This document shows positions 1 to 7,449 of a stretch of DNA of 64,000 bases, one piece after another. Both the position numbers and the translations under genes were made by a program. How positions within the stretch are numbered: position 1 is the stretch's first letter; every line of letters starts with the position of its first letter. The stretch comes from CAVVAY01 sp963746465. GTDB taxonomy: Bacteria; Actinomycetota; Actinomycetes; JACCUZ01. Below the pieces are notes generated by a model. That model did not search any database. It saw nothing but the letters and a program-made list of their open reading frames with translations, and had not been told where the DNA came from. The DNA lies in contig CAVVAY010000005.1 of NCBI GenBank assembly GCA_963746465.1, positions 744,001 through 808,000 on the forward strand, read 5' to 3'.

Positions 1-465
1 GTACGGGTCCGAGAGGTCGACCCAGTAGCCCATCCGCTCGGTCATCGCCTCGAACTCGCCGACGTGCCGGAGAACGGACTCGCGGCACCTCGCGTTGAAC
101 TCGGCCACCCCGTAGGCCTCGATGTCGCCCTTGCCGCGGAAGCCGAGCTCCTTCTCGATGGCGATCTCGACCGGAAGCCCGTGGCAGTCCCAGCCCGCCT
201 TGCGGACCACGTGACGTCCCTGCATGGTCTTGAACCGCGGGAAGACGTCCTTGAAGACCCTGGCCTCGACGTGGTGGACGCCCGGCATCCCGTTGGCCGT
301 GGGGGGACCCTCGTAGAAGGTCCACGGCTTCCCGCCGGCGGTCTGCTCAAGGCTGGTGGCGAAGGTGTCGTTCTCGTGCCAGAACGCCAGGATGTCGCGC
401 TCCATCGCCGGCAGGTCGACCTGCGGCGGGACGGCGCGGTAGCGGGCGGGCTGTTCCTGCGGCAC
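1..465 (-). CDS. ileS: Isoleucyl-tRNA synthetase, N-terminal part (cut by window edge)
   Basis: This class I aminoacyl-tRNA synthetase charges tRNA-Ile with isoleucine in the cytoplasm. Only the first 155 codons are inside the window. The translation carries the IleS N-terminus: FYEGPPTANGMPGVHH (the HIGH-type ATP-binding region, here GVHH), then WDCHGLPVEIAIEKELG, and TERMGYWVDLSDPY next to the edge. The GTG start at 465 is chosen because AAGGAG lies 8 nt upstream (minus strand 479-474) and the family alignment begins here. A T-box leader precedes the gene. It is divergent from the DksA-like and lspA genes, whereas in Streptomyces these genes run the same way. Confidence 0.96.
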   Translation of the reverse strand, partial: MPQEQPARYRAVPPQVDLPAMERDILAFWHENDTFATSLEQTAGGKPWTFYEGPPTANGMPGVHHVEARVFKDVFPRFKTMQGRHVVRKAGWDCHGLPVEIAIEKELGFRGKGDIEAYGVAEFNARCRESVLRHVGEFEAMTERMGYWVDLSDPY

Positions 466-473
466 GGCGGGTG

Positions 474-675
474 CTCCTTCGGCTCACGTCGAACTCGGCC
501 GAAGGGACGAGGCCAGGGTGCGGCCCCGCGGTACCACCCTCCTTGGTCGCCTCGGACGGCCGGCGACCCGCTCGGTTGTGCGCCTGCTGCCGGTTCTAGT
601 TGCCCGCCGCCGGGTCGCGGTGGGCTTTCTTCCGGCGGCTCGGGGGTGATGGCCCCGTCGTCACCTGCAGGTACG
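474..675 (-). promoter_or_regulatory. Translational T-box riboswitch of ileS (ultrashort stem I type)
   Basis: The minus strand contains the near-invariant T-box AGGGTGGTACCGCGG (540-526), which pairs with the NCCA end of uncharged tRNA. Upstream, CGGGG (657-653) and CCCCG (645-641) close a small loop holding AUC (650-648), an isoleucine specifier codon. A specifier in the terminal loop of a very short stem I is the form known for actinobacterial ileS leaders. Near the gene, CCUUCGG (505-499) is perfectly complementary to CCGAAGG (482-476), which covers the Shine-Dalgarno sequence. This predicts a sequestrator hairpin that opens when uncharged tRNA-Ile stabilises the T-box fold. A -10-like TAGAGT (687-682) would start the transcript near 675. 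Confidence 0.9.
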
Positions 676-736
676 TCGACAACTCTACCGGCGCGAGGCA
701 ACCGAGATCGGTCGCCGGTGCGCGGACCCGCCGGCG

Positions 737-829
737 CTAGAAGGGCAGGCGGCGGCCGGCGGGGGACCTGAGGTCCAGCGGCGCCGGCCGCGGCCGCTGG
801 GAGCTCTTCACGATCTGTTGCTGGCGCAT
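737..829 (-). CDS. Micro-ORF, 30-residue basic peptide
   Basis: An ATG at 829 with GGGAG about 5 nt upstream opens 30 codons ending in TAG. The product is basic and proline-rich (begins MRQQQIVKSS, ends AGRRLPF). Nearly every codon ends in G or C, as in real genes here, but 30 codons is too short for this to be decisive. It follows a second micro-ORF (843-941) by 13 nt on the same strand and lies upstream of the predicted ileS leader transcript. No family is recognised; both ORFs could be chance in GC-rich DNA. Confidence 0.35.
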   Translation of the reverse strand: MRQQQIVKSSQRPRPAPLDLRSPAGRRLPF

Positions 830-842
830 GGTCGGCTCCCGG

Positions 843-941
843 TCAGGCGCGGTGCGCACGAAGGCGTGCGAGCCGACTGCGGCGACGGTTGTTCTCGGAC
901 AGGTCGGAGACGATCTGGCGGGCGAGTGCGTAGCTGAACAT
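843..941 (-). CDS. Micro-ORF, 32-residue arginine-rich peptide
   Basis: An ATG at 941 has AGGAG 6 nt upstream, and the 32-codon frame ends at TGA 845-843. The peptide starts MFSYALARQIVSDLSENN and ends in an Arg-rich tail (RRRSRLARLRAHRA), suggesting a short amphipathic helix with a nucleic-acid- or membrane-binding tail. A -10-like TACGTT (988-983, minus strand) lies 42 nt before the start. It is probably cotranscribed with the 30-residue ORF that follows. Family unknown. Confidence 0.4.
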   Translation of the reverse strand: MFSYALARQIVSDLSENNRRRSRLARLRAHRA

Positions 942-1148
942 GGTGGGCTCCTGGCTGCGTGGCGCTCGTTCGGACAGCTCTGAACGTAGGCGCGGCGCGG
1001 GTCCGCGACGACAGGGCAGGCACTACACCTGCGGGGGGCTGGCACCCCTGTCTGCCTGGGCTTGACCGCATGCCCGGCACCCGGCCCGCAGCGGCGCTGC
1101 CCGAGGGATGAGCCGCAGGTCAGGGCGGTGCCGGCCCGGCGCGCCCAT

Positions 1149-1177
1149 TTGTCCCGAGCCCGCGTGCCACCTATCCT
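1149..1177 (+). promoter_or_regulatory. Predicted sigma-70 type promoter of the DksA-like gene
   Basis: TTGTCC (1149-1154) and TATCCT (1172-1177) are separated by 17 bp, giving a predicted start near 1184, about 49 nt before the ATG at 1233. Each hexamer matches the consensus at four of six positions. Confidence 0.45.
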
Positions 1178-1232
1178 CTCGCACACCATTCGTGACCTTG
1201 ATCACGACGTGAGGGCAGGCGAGGGAGCCGAG

Positions 1233-2501
1233 ATGGCTGACCAAGGCACGAGTCCGACGAGCGTCGGCGGGCGGGTGCGCGGCGTCGTCGCCGCTGCCCG
1301 CGAGGCCGTCCGCCGCCGTACCTCGGCGCCGGTGAGCGCCGCCGCCGCCCGCCGCCCCGGCGGAGCCTCGGCAGGCGCGAAGACGTCTCCTGCGAAGAAG
1401 GCTCCGGCGAAGAAGACGGTCGCCAAGAAGGCGCCGGCGAGGAAGGCCGCGCCCGCCAAGAAGAAGGCGAGCGCGAAGAAGTCTCCTGCGAAGAAGGCTC
1501 CGGCGAAGAAGACGGTCGCCAAGAAGGCGCCGGCGAGGAAGGCCGCGCCCGCCAAGAAGGCGACCGCGAAGAGGACTCCCGCGAAGAAGGCCCCGGCCAA
1601 GAAGACGGTCACCAAGAGGGCGCCGGCGAGGAAGGCCGCGCCCGCCAAGAAGGTCACCGCGAAGAAGCCGGCAGCGAAGAAGTCTGCCCCGGTCAAGAAG
1701 GCGACTGCGAAGAAGGCGCCCGCCAAGAAGGCCACCGCGAAGAAGGCCACCGCGAAGAAGGCACCCGCCAAGAAAGCCCTGGTCACCAGGGCACCGGCCA
1801 AGAAGCTGACCGCGAAGAAGGCACCGGCGAGGAAGCTGACCGCGACCAGGGCGCCGGCCACCAAGGCCGCCGCGACGAAGGCCGAGCCGGCCGCCAAGGC
1901 TACCGCCACGAAGGGCACGGCGGCACCCGCGCCGCCCGCCCCGGCCCAGGGGATCGCGGCCACGACCCCGGCGCCGGCGGCCAAGGCCGCGCCGGCCAAG
2001 CGGTCCGCGAACAAGGGCGCACCGCGCGAGCCGGTGATCCGGACGCCGCAGTCGCACGTCTCGGCGGCCCGCAAGGCCCCCGGCCCGACCACGTCGCCGG
2101 CCGAGCCGCACGCCCTGGTCGTGCGGGCCGACGAGGACCCGTGGACCAAGGCCGAGCTGGCGGAGGTGCGCTCCGAGCTGCGCGAGGAGGTCAAGCGGCT
2201 GCGCGACGAGCTCCAGCTCGCCGAGCACGAGATCGACGACATGCTGCGAGACTCCGGCGACGGAGCCGGCGACGACGCGGCCGACGCGGGCAGCAAGACC
2301 TTCGAGCGCGAGCACGAGATGTCGCTCGCCAACAACACGCGTGACATGCTGGTCCAGGCGGAGCGTGCACTGGCCCGCATCGACAACGGCTCCTACGGCG
2401 TCTGCGAGAACTGTGGCAACCCGATCGGCAAGGCGCGTCTCCAGGTGTTCCCGCGAGCCACGCTGTGCATGACGTGCAAGCAGCGGGAGGAGCGCCGCTG
2501 A
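1233..2501 (+). CDS. DksA/TraR-family zinc-finger protein with a long histone-H1-like Lys/Ala tail
   Basis: The 422-residue product has two parts. Residues about 45-270 are built of AAKKAPAKK-type repeats, the composition of histone H1 and of the tails of actinobacterial HU proteins, and should bind DNA. The C-terminal 120 residues contain a charged helix (RSELREEVKRLRDELQLAEHE) and a DksA/TraR zinc finger with two Cys pairs, CENCG and CMTCK, near the end. The family acts on RNA polymerase through its secondary channel. The ATG at 1233 follows GAGGGAG at suitable spacing; an in-frame start at 1062 would lie upstream of the predicted promoter. The stop is within the lspA start region, so the two are translationally coupled. 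How the two parts cooperate is inference. Confidence 0.85.
   Translation: MADQGTSPTSVGGRVRGVVAAAREAVRRRTSAPVSAAAARRPGGASAGAKTSPAKKAPAKKTVAKKAPARKAAPAKKKASAKKSPAKKAPAKKTVAKKAPARKAAPAKKATAKRTPAKKAPAKKTVTKRAPARKAAPAKKVTAKKPAAKKSAPVKKATAKKAPAKKATAKKATAKKAPAKKALVTRAPAKKLTAKKAPARKLTATRAPATKAAATKAEPAAKATATKGTAAPAPPAPAQGIAATTPAPAAKAAPAKRSANKGAPREPVIRTPQSHVSAARKAPGPTTSPAEPHALVVRADEDPWTKAELAEVRSELREEVKRLRDELQLAEHEIDDMLRDSGDGAGDDAADAGSKTFEREHEMSLANNTRDMLVQAERALARIDNGSYGVCENCGNPIGKARLQVFPRATLCMTCKQREERR
1385..1666 (+). repeat. Three tandem ~93-96 bp coding repeats (Lys/Ala tail)
   Basis: Near-identical units begin at 1385, 1481 and 1574 (GTCTCCTGCG in the first two, GACTCCCGCG in the third). They have period 96 then 93 bp and encode SPAKKAPAKKTVAKKAPARKAAPAKK-like segments. 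More diverged AAG-rich repeats continue to about 1880. All periods are multiples of three, so copy-number change would keep the frame. Confidence 0.9.
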
Positions 2502-3010
2502 GCGAGGGCGCCGAGCCCTCGGACGGCGGCAGCCGCCTGCCGGTGCTGCTTGCGGTCGCCGCTGCCGTGCTGCTCGCCGACCTCGTCAGCAAGATGCTCG
2601 CCGTGCGCGAGCTCGGTGACCGCGACCCGGTCTCGCTGCTCGGTGGGCTGCTGACGCTCCGGCTGGTCCGCAATGCGGGAGCGGCCTTCGGGTTCGCGCA
2701 GGGGCTGACGATCGCGTTCACCGTGGTGGCCGCGACCGTCGTCCTGGTCATCCTGCGGCTGTCCCGTCGGCTCCGCAGCACCCCATGGGCGGTGGCTCTC
2801 GGACTGGTGCTCGGGGGAGCCGTCGGCAACCTGGTCGACCGGGTCTTCCGTGCCCCGGCGCCGGGCCGCGGCCACGTCGTGGACTTCCTCGAGCTCCCGC
2901 ACTGGCCGGTGTTCAACCTGGCGGACTCGGCGATCGTGGTGGCCGCGCTGCTGATGGTCCTGCTCTCGGCCCGCGGCACGAGCTATGACGGCACCCGGCC
3001 GGGCCCCTGA
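2465..3010 (+). CDS. lspA: Lipoprotein signal peptidase (signal peptidase II)
   Basis: LspA cleaves the signal peptide of diacylglyceryl-modified prolipoproteins in the cytoplasmic membrane, after Lgt (encoded at 43388). Four hydrophobic segments and the family motifs are visible: NAGAAFGF, GGAVGNLVDR with the first catalytic Asp, VVDF, and FNLADS with the second. The coordinates use the GTG at 2465, inside the upstream gene and without a good ribosome site. A better site, GGAGGAG at 2486-2492, lies just before CTG 2498-2500, which overlaps the upstream stop as CTGA, so a CTG start giving 170 residues is likely. Confidence 0.93.
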   Translation: MHDVQAAGGAPLSEGAEPSDGGSRLPVLLAVAAAVLLADLVSKMLAVRELGDRDPVSLLGGLLTLRLVRNAGAAFGFAQGLTIAFTVVAATVVLVILRLSRRLRSTPWAVALGLVLGGAVGNLVDRVFRAPAPGRGHVVDFLELPHWPVFNLADSAIVVAALLMVLLSARGTSYDGTRPGP

Positions 3011-3235
3011 GCACGAAGAAGAAAGATCTCGGGGTAACCGGACGTCCTGCCCGTGCGTCGTCATTGGTGTGACCCCACGTGGCAGCGCGGCAGAAGAGCG
3101 CCGAGGCGGGACGAAGCGGTACATTTCCCCTCGACCTGGGCTTTCCGTGTCGGGACATGCCCGTTACCCTGCTGAGGCCCCCCGGTCGATGGGGTTCTCC
3201 AGGCGGCCTGTCGACCAGAGCGAGGGAGGCGGAGC

Positions 3236-4804
3236 ATGACCTCGGTAGTGCCGGAAAGCCAGCTGTCGCGCCCTGAGCTGAAGATCGCTGCGCCGGCCAC
3301 CTGGTCCGGCCTCGCGGTCGCCAGCGACACCCGCTGGCTGCGCCGCCTGAGCCGTCGGCTGCTCCTGCTCGACGCGCTGCTGCTCACCGCCGCGCTCGCG
3401 ACGGCACTGCTCATCCGCTACAGCCTGCTCGACCGCAACCTGGTGATCTCCGACGGCACGCTGTCCGACCTGCTGGGCCGGCTGCCGTTCTTCTCCGACG
3501 TGTCGCAGGGGCCGCGGCGGCTGTCGGTCTACGTCATCGTGGGGCCGCTGCTGGCGCTGGGCTGGACGGTCATGCTGGTCTTCACCCGGGCCTACGACGG
3601 CAAGGTGCTCGGTGTCGGCGGCGACGAGTACCGCCGGGTCGCCCGCGCCAGCGTCTACTTCTGGGGCCTCGTCGCGATCGCCAGCTACATGGCGCAGTTC
3701 GAGCTGTCCCGCTTCGTCCTGGCCGTCAGCTTCGTATTCGGCACCTTCCTGCTGCTGGTCGGCCGGTGGACGGCCCGCAAGGTCCTGCACCGCGCCCGCG
3801 CCCGCTCGACCGAGTGGTCGCACCGGGTGCTCGTCGTCGGGGGCCGGGAGGAGGTCGACGCCCTGGTCGCCGAGCTCGACCGCGAGCCCTACGCCGGGCT
3901 GCGGGTGGTCGGGGCCTGCATGCCGCCGGGTGACGCCGCAGCGGGCGGCTCCTCGGTGCCGATCGTCGGGTCGCTGACCAGCGTTCCCGAGGCGGTGGCC
4001 AAGCTCGGGGTCGACACGGTCGCCGTGACGGCCTCCCGCGGCCTCACGAGCGGTGTGTTGAAGAGGCTGGGGTGGGACCTCGAGGGTGCCGGGGTCGACC
4101 TCATCGTGGCGCCGGCCCTCACCGACGTCGCTGGGCCGCGGGTGCACATCCGCCCGGTCTCCGGACTCCAGCTCCTCTACGTCGAGCAGCCCGAGTTCAC
4201 CGGTCCCACCTGGGCGATGAAGGAAGCGTTCGACCGGGTGGTGGCTGCGGTGGCCCTGCTTGCCCTGAGCCCGTTGCTCGCGCTCATCGCAGCGGGCATC
4301 CGGCTCACGACGACGGGACCGGTGATCTTCCGACAGGTCCGAGTCGGGCGCAACGGCGAGGTGTTCACGGTCTACAAGTTCCGCACGATGGTGGTCGACG
4401 CTGAGTCGCACCTCGAGGCGCTCTGGGAGATCAGCGAGGGCAACGGCGTCCTGTTCAAGCTCAAGGACGACCCGCGGGTCACCGGGGTCGGGCGCATCCT
4501 GCGCCGGCTCAGCCTGGACGAGCTGCCGCAGCTGTGGAACGTTCTGGTCGGCAGCATGAGCCTGGTCGGCCCCCGGCCGGCACTGCCGAACGAGGCCGAG
4601 CGCTACGGCCGGTCCACTGCTCGGCGCCTGCTCGTCAAGCCGGGGATCACCGGCCTGTGGCAGGTCAGCGGCCGCTCCGACCTGTCCTGGGAGGACAGCG
4701 TCCGGCTGGACCTCTACTACGTCGAGAACTGGTCTTTCGCCGGCGACATCCAGATCCTGTGGAAGACGCTGTCGGCCGTGGTTCGGGGCAGCGGGGCGTA
4801 CTGA
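3236..4804 (+). CDS. Polyprenyl-phosphate sugar-1-phosphate transferase (exopolysaccharide initiation)
   Basis: Family members move a hexose-1-phosphate from a nucleotide sugar to undecaprenyl phosphate, starting exopolysaccharide or wall-glycan synthesis. The 522-residue protein has four N-terminal membrane segments (about residues 40-175), a nucleotide-binding-like middle domain (VLVVGGREEVDALVAEL), and a C-terminal bacterial sugar transferase domain after one more membrane helix (KEAFDRVVAAV at about 328, FRQVRVGRNGEVFTVYKFRT, LSLDELPQLWN at about 425, SLVGPRP). The ATG has GAGGGAGG upstream. No glycosyltransferases or flippase lie nearby, so the polymer cannot be named. The 225-nt gap before it holds no convincing gene. 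Confidence 0.93.
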   Translation: MTSVVPESQLSRPELKIAAPATWSGLAVASDTRWLRRLSRRLLLLDALLLTAALATALLIRYSLLDRNLVISDGTLSDLLGRLPFFSDVSQGPRRLSVYVIVGPLLALGWTVMLVFTRAYDGKVLGVGGDEYRRVARASVYFWGLVAIASYMAQFELSRFVLAVSFVFGTFLLLVGRWTARKVLHRARARSTEWSHRVLVVGGREEVDALVAELDREPYAGLRVVGACMPPGDAAAGGSSVPIVGSLTSVPEAVAKLGVDTVAVTASRGLTSGVLKRLGWDLEGAGVDLIVAPALTDVAGPRVHIRPVSGLQLLYVEQPEFTGPTWAMKEAFDRVVAAVALLALSPLLALIAAGIRLTTTGPVIFRQVRVGRNGEVFTVYKFRTMVVDAESHLEALWEISEGNGVLFKLKDDPRVTGVGRILRRLSLDELPQLWNVLVGSMSLVGPRPALPNEAERYGRSTARRLLVKPGITGLWQVSGRSDLSWEDSVRLDLYYVENWSFAGDIQILWKTLSAVVRGSGAY

Positions 4805-4843
4805 GCGGTCGGGGAGCACCCCGGCGTCAGCGATACTTCGAGC

Positions 4844-5773
4844 ATGAGCGATCGCCGTACCCTCCCCGTCCCCGACGGGCTGGCGGGCGAACGCCTGGAC
4901 GCGGCCCTGGCCCGCCTGTTCGGGCTCTCCCGCACCCGGGCCGCCGAGCTGGTGGGCTCCGGCGACGTGCTGGTGGACGGCAACCCGGCGATGAAGTCCG
5001 ACCGGGTGCACGCCGGCGCCTGGCTGGACGTCACGATCCCGCCGCCGCCGGGCGCTCCCCGGATCGTCGCCGAGCCGGTGCCCGGCATGGTCGTCGTGCA
5101 CGACGACGACGACCTGGTGGTGGTCGACAAGCCGGTCGGCGTCGCGGCGCACCCCAGCCCCGGCTGGTCCGGGCCGACGGTGGTCGGCGGCCTCGCCGGC
5201 GCCGGGTTCCGGATCTCGACCAGCGGCGCCGCCGAGCGCCAGGGAGTCGTGCACCGGCTGGACGTCGGCACCAGCGGCCTGATGGTCGTTGCGAAGTCCG
5301 AGCGGGCCTACACCCAGCTCAAGCGGGCGTTCAAGGAGCGCACCGTCGAGAAGATCTACCACGCGCTCGTCCAGGGGCACCCCGACCCGTTCCAGGGAAC
5401 CGTGGACGCACCGATCGACCGGCACCCGAGCCACGACTACCGCTGGGCGGTCGTGGCCAGCGGCAAGCCGAGCATCACGCACTACGAGACGCTCGAGGCG
5501 CACCGCGCGGCCACCCTGCTGGAGGTCACTCTCGAGACCGGCCGCACCCACCAGATCCGGGTGCACATGGCGGCCCTGCGGCATCCCTGCGTGGGCGATC
5601 TGACCTACGGCGCGGACCCGTCGCTGGCGGCCCGGCTCGGCATGAGCCGGCAGTGGCTGCACGCCCGGCGGCTGGCCTTCGAGCACCCTGGCACCGGGGA
5701 GCGGCTGGAGCTCACCAGCGACTACCCGGCCGACCTCTCGGCCGCCCTGGAGATGCTGAGAGCCGAGGCATGA
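4844..5773 (+). CDS. rluD: RluD-family 23S rRNA pseudouridine synthase
   Basis: RluA/RluD enzymes isomerise specific uridines of 23S rRNA to pseudouridine. The 309-residue protein has an N-terminal S4 RNA-binding domain (ERLDAALARLFGLSRTRAAELV) and the catalytic motif HRLDVGTSGLMVVAKS near residue 137 with the essential Asp, followed by GRTHQIRVHM. The size is normal. The rluD symbol rests on the conserved lspA-rluD-dnaE neighbourhood; the target uridine cannot be read from sequence. GATACT ends 6 nt before the ATG, suggesting a leaderless mRNA. The stop overlaps the next start as ATGA. Confidence 0.92.
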   Translation: MSDRRTLPVPDGLAGERLDAALARLFGLSRTRAAELVGSGDVLVDGNPAMKSDRVHAGAWLDVTIPPPPGAPRIVAEPVPGMVVVHDDDDLVVVDKPVGVAAHPSPGWSGPTVVGGLAGAGFRISTSGAAERQGVVHRLDVGTSGLMVVAKSERAYTQLKRAFKERTVEKIYHALVQGHPDPFQGTVDAPIDRHPSHDYRWAVVASGKPSITHYETLEAHRAATLLEVTLETGRTHQIRVHMAALRHPCVGDLTYGADPSLAARLGMSRQWLHARRLAFEHPGTGERLELTSDYPADLSAALEMLRAEA

Positions 5774-6228
5774 GGGCGGTCCGGCTCGCGGCCGGCGCCG
5801 ACGACGTGGCGGCCGCCTACGCGGTGCGCAGCGACGTCTTCGTCGGCGAGCAGGGAGTGCCACCCGATCTCGAGCTCGACGCGCTGGACGACACCGCCGA
5901 CCACCTGGTGGCCTACGACGGAGACCTGGCCGTGGGTGCCGGTCGGCTGGTCGTCGAGCCGCCCGGCTTCGAGGGCAGCGACCCCGACCTGGGCCCGGTC
6001 GGCCACCTGGGGCGGCTGGCGGTCCGGCCGGAGGCCCGCGGGACCGGCCTCGGGCTGGACCTCGTGGCGGCGGTGGAGGCGCGGGCCCGCGAGCGGGGAC
6101 TGCGGGTGATGGTTCTGTCGGCCCAGACCCACGCGCTGGGGTTCTACGAGCGGCTGGGCTACACGGCGTACGGCCCGGTGTTCGACGACGCCGGGCTGCC
6201 GCACCGGTGGATGCGCCGACCGCTCTGA
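5770..6228 (+). CDS. GNAT-family N-acetyltransferase
   Basis: A 152-residue GCN5-related acetyltransferase coupled to rluD by an ATGA overlap. The fold's core is visible: VGAGRLVV, then the acetyl-CoA-binding segment LGRLAVRPEARGTGLG (Q/RxxGxG/A type), then ALGFYERLGYTAYG. The VFVGEQGVPPDLELDALDD segment near residue 25 resembles the ElaA branch of the superfamily. The substrate is unknown. Confidence 0.88.
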   Translation: MRAVRLAAGADDVAAAYAVRSDVFVGEQGVPPDLELDALDDTADHLVAYDGDLAVGAGRLVVEPPGFEGSDPDLGPVGHLGRLAVRPEARGTGLGLDLVAAVEARARERGLRVMVLSAQTHALGFYERLGYTAYGPVFDDAGLPHRWMRRPL

Positions 6229-6301
6229 ACCGACACGCCCGTGGGGACATTCGGTGACGAATCATGTGCGAGGCGTAACGTTTTGCCGACCGATTCCGTT
6301 C

Positions 6302-6307
6302 TACGGT
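6302..6307 (+). promoter_or_regulatory. -10-like TACGGT upstream of the EAL gene
   Basis: TACGGT fits the actinobacterial TANNNT -10 consensus and would start transcription near 6315, giving a 33-nt leader that includes the strong GGAGGGGGG ribosome site. No -35 box with proper spacing is seen. Confidence 0.3.
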
Positions 6308-6347
6308 GCAGGCAGCCTGGATGGTTCACCCGCCGGAGGGGGGACGT

Positions 6348-7436
6348 ATGCGCTTGAGCCCGATCGGCCTGGTGCGTGTTCTGGTCGTGGTGGTGGCGGT
6401 GGAGTGCGGGCTTGCCCTCGTCGCCTGGAGCACGAGTACCTGGGCGGTAGTGACCGGCGACCCCCGGTCGGTCGACTACCTGGCTGCCGCCGGACTGGTC
6501 TGGGTCGTCGTGCTCGCCCTGTCTGCTCTCGCGGTCAGTCGCAGGGTCCGCGCGCTCGACCTCAGGGTCACCGCGCAGGACGCGCACCTCGCGGCCACCG
6601 AGGCCCCCCGGCTGCGCCTGTCCGGCATCGTGCACCGCACCGAGCGGGTGCTGGCCGACCCGGACGGCGTACGCGTGGCGCTGCAGCCGATCGTGGACCT
6701 CGAGACCGGCGAGTGGGTGGCGGTCGAGACCCTGGCCCGGTTCCCCGACCACCGGGCGCCGGACCTGTGGTTCGCCGAGGCCCACGAGGCCGGGGTCGGG
6801 ATCGAGCTGGAACGACGGGCCCTGGAGGTCGCCGTCCAGGCGCTGCCGTTGCTGCCGCCGGGCGTGAGCCTCTCGATCAACGCCTCACCGGCGATGGTGC
6901 TCGACCGTGGCCTGGTCGAGGTGCTGGACGGCTGTGGCGCCCCCCGGGAGCGGATCGTCGTCGAGATCACCGAGCACGCGGCGGTCTCCGGCTACGAGGA
7001 CATCCGGGCCGCCCTGCTGCCGCACCGTGAGCGCGGCCTCCAGCTGGCCGTCGACGACACCGGCGCGGGCTACTCGTCGTTCGCCCATGTCCTGCGGCTG
7101 CGGCCGGACATCATCAAGCTGGACCGCTCGCTGCTGGCCGACATCGACCACGACGCCGCCCGCCGGGCCTTCGTCACTGCCATCGTCCTGATGGCTCTCG
7201 AGCTGGACGCCCGGGTGACCGCCGAAGGTGTGGAGTCGGCAGCCGAGCTGGACACGCTGCGCAGCCTCGGGGTCGACACCGTGCAGGGTTACCTGCTGGC
7301 CCGGCCGAGCACGGACCCGGCGGTCTGGGCGTCGTGGGCGAGACGGAACTGGCTGAGCCACATGGGGGCGACCGGCCGGCTCACGGCTGCCCGGGCCGCC
7401 GAGCATGATCTGACCTACGGTGGAGGGCGCACCTGA
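6348..7436 (+). CDS. Membrane-anchored EAL-domain cyclic-di-GMP phosphodiesterase
   Basis: The 362-residue protein has two N-terminal membrane segments (residues about 5-65) and a C-terminal EAL domain. The signature is VETLARF instead of EAL near residue 126, keeping the metal-binding Glu. The other catalytic positions are present: SINAS (Asn), EITEH (Glu), DDTGAGYSS (Asp-Asp), IIKLDRS (Lys) and AEGVE (Glu). It is therefore probably an active enzyme hydrolysing c-di-GMP. The ATG follows GGAGGGGGG; an in-frame GTG at 6306 has no ribosome site. A GGDEF-EAL protein is encoded 7.5 kb downstream. Confidence 0.9.
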   Translation: MRLSPIGLVRVLVVVVAVECGLALVAWSTSTWAVVTGDPRSVDYLAAAGLVWVVVLALSALAVSRRVRALDLRVTAQDAHLAATEAPRLRLSGIVHRTERVLADPDGVRVALQPIVDLETGEWVAVETLARFPDHRAPDLWFAEAHEAGVGIELERRALEVAVQALPLLPPGVSLSINASPAMVLDRGLVEVLDGCGAPRERIVVEITEHAAVSGYEDIRAALLPHRERGLQLAVDDTGAGYSSFAHVLRLRPDIIKLDRSLLADIDHDAARRAFVTAIVLMALELDARVTAEGVESAAELDTLRSLGVDTVQGYLLARPSTDPAVWASWARRNWLSHMGATGRLTAARAAEHDLTYGGGRT

Positions 7437-7449
7437 CCGAAGGAGAGGT

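Noticed and set aside
1062..1232. N-terminal extension of the DksA-like protein from 1062
   Set aside because: The extension starts upstream of the predicted promoter, has no ribosome site, and the ATG at 1233 has a good one.
1385..1880. CRISPR-like or intergenic repeat array
   Set aside because: The repeats are contiguous, in frame and encode the Lys/Ala tail; there are no spacers or cas genes.
3164..6265. Open frame of over 1000 codons on the minus strand
   Set aside because: It lies antisense to the sugar transferase and rluD genes, which have clear family motifs. Its product is a low-complexity Arg/Gly/Pro mix typical of shadow frames in GC-rich DNA.
6283..6307. TTGCCG / TACGGT as a complete promoter of the EAL gene
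   Set aside because: The spacing is 13 bp, too short for a normal -35/-10 pair; only the -10-like element is kept.
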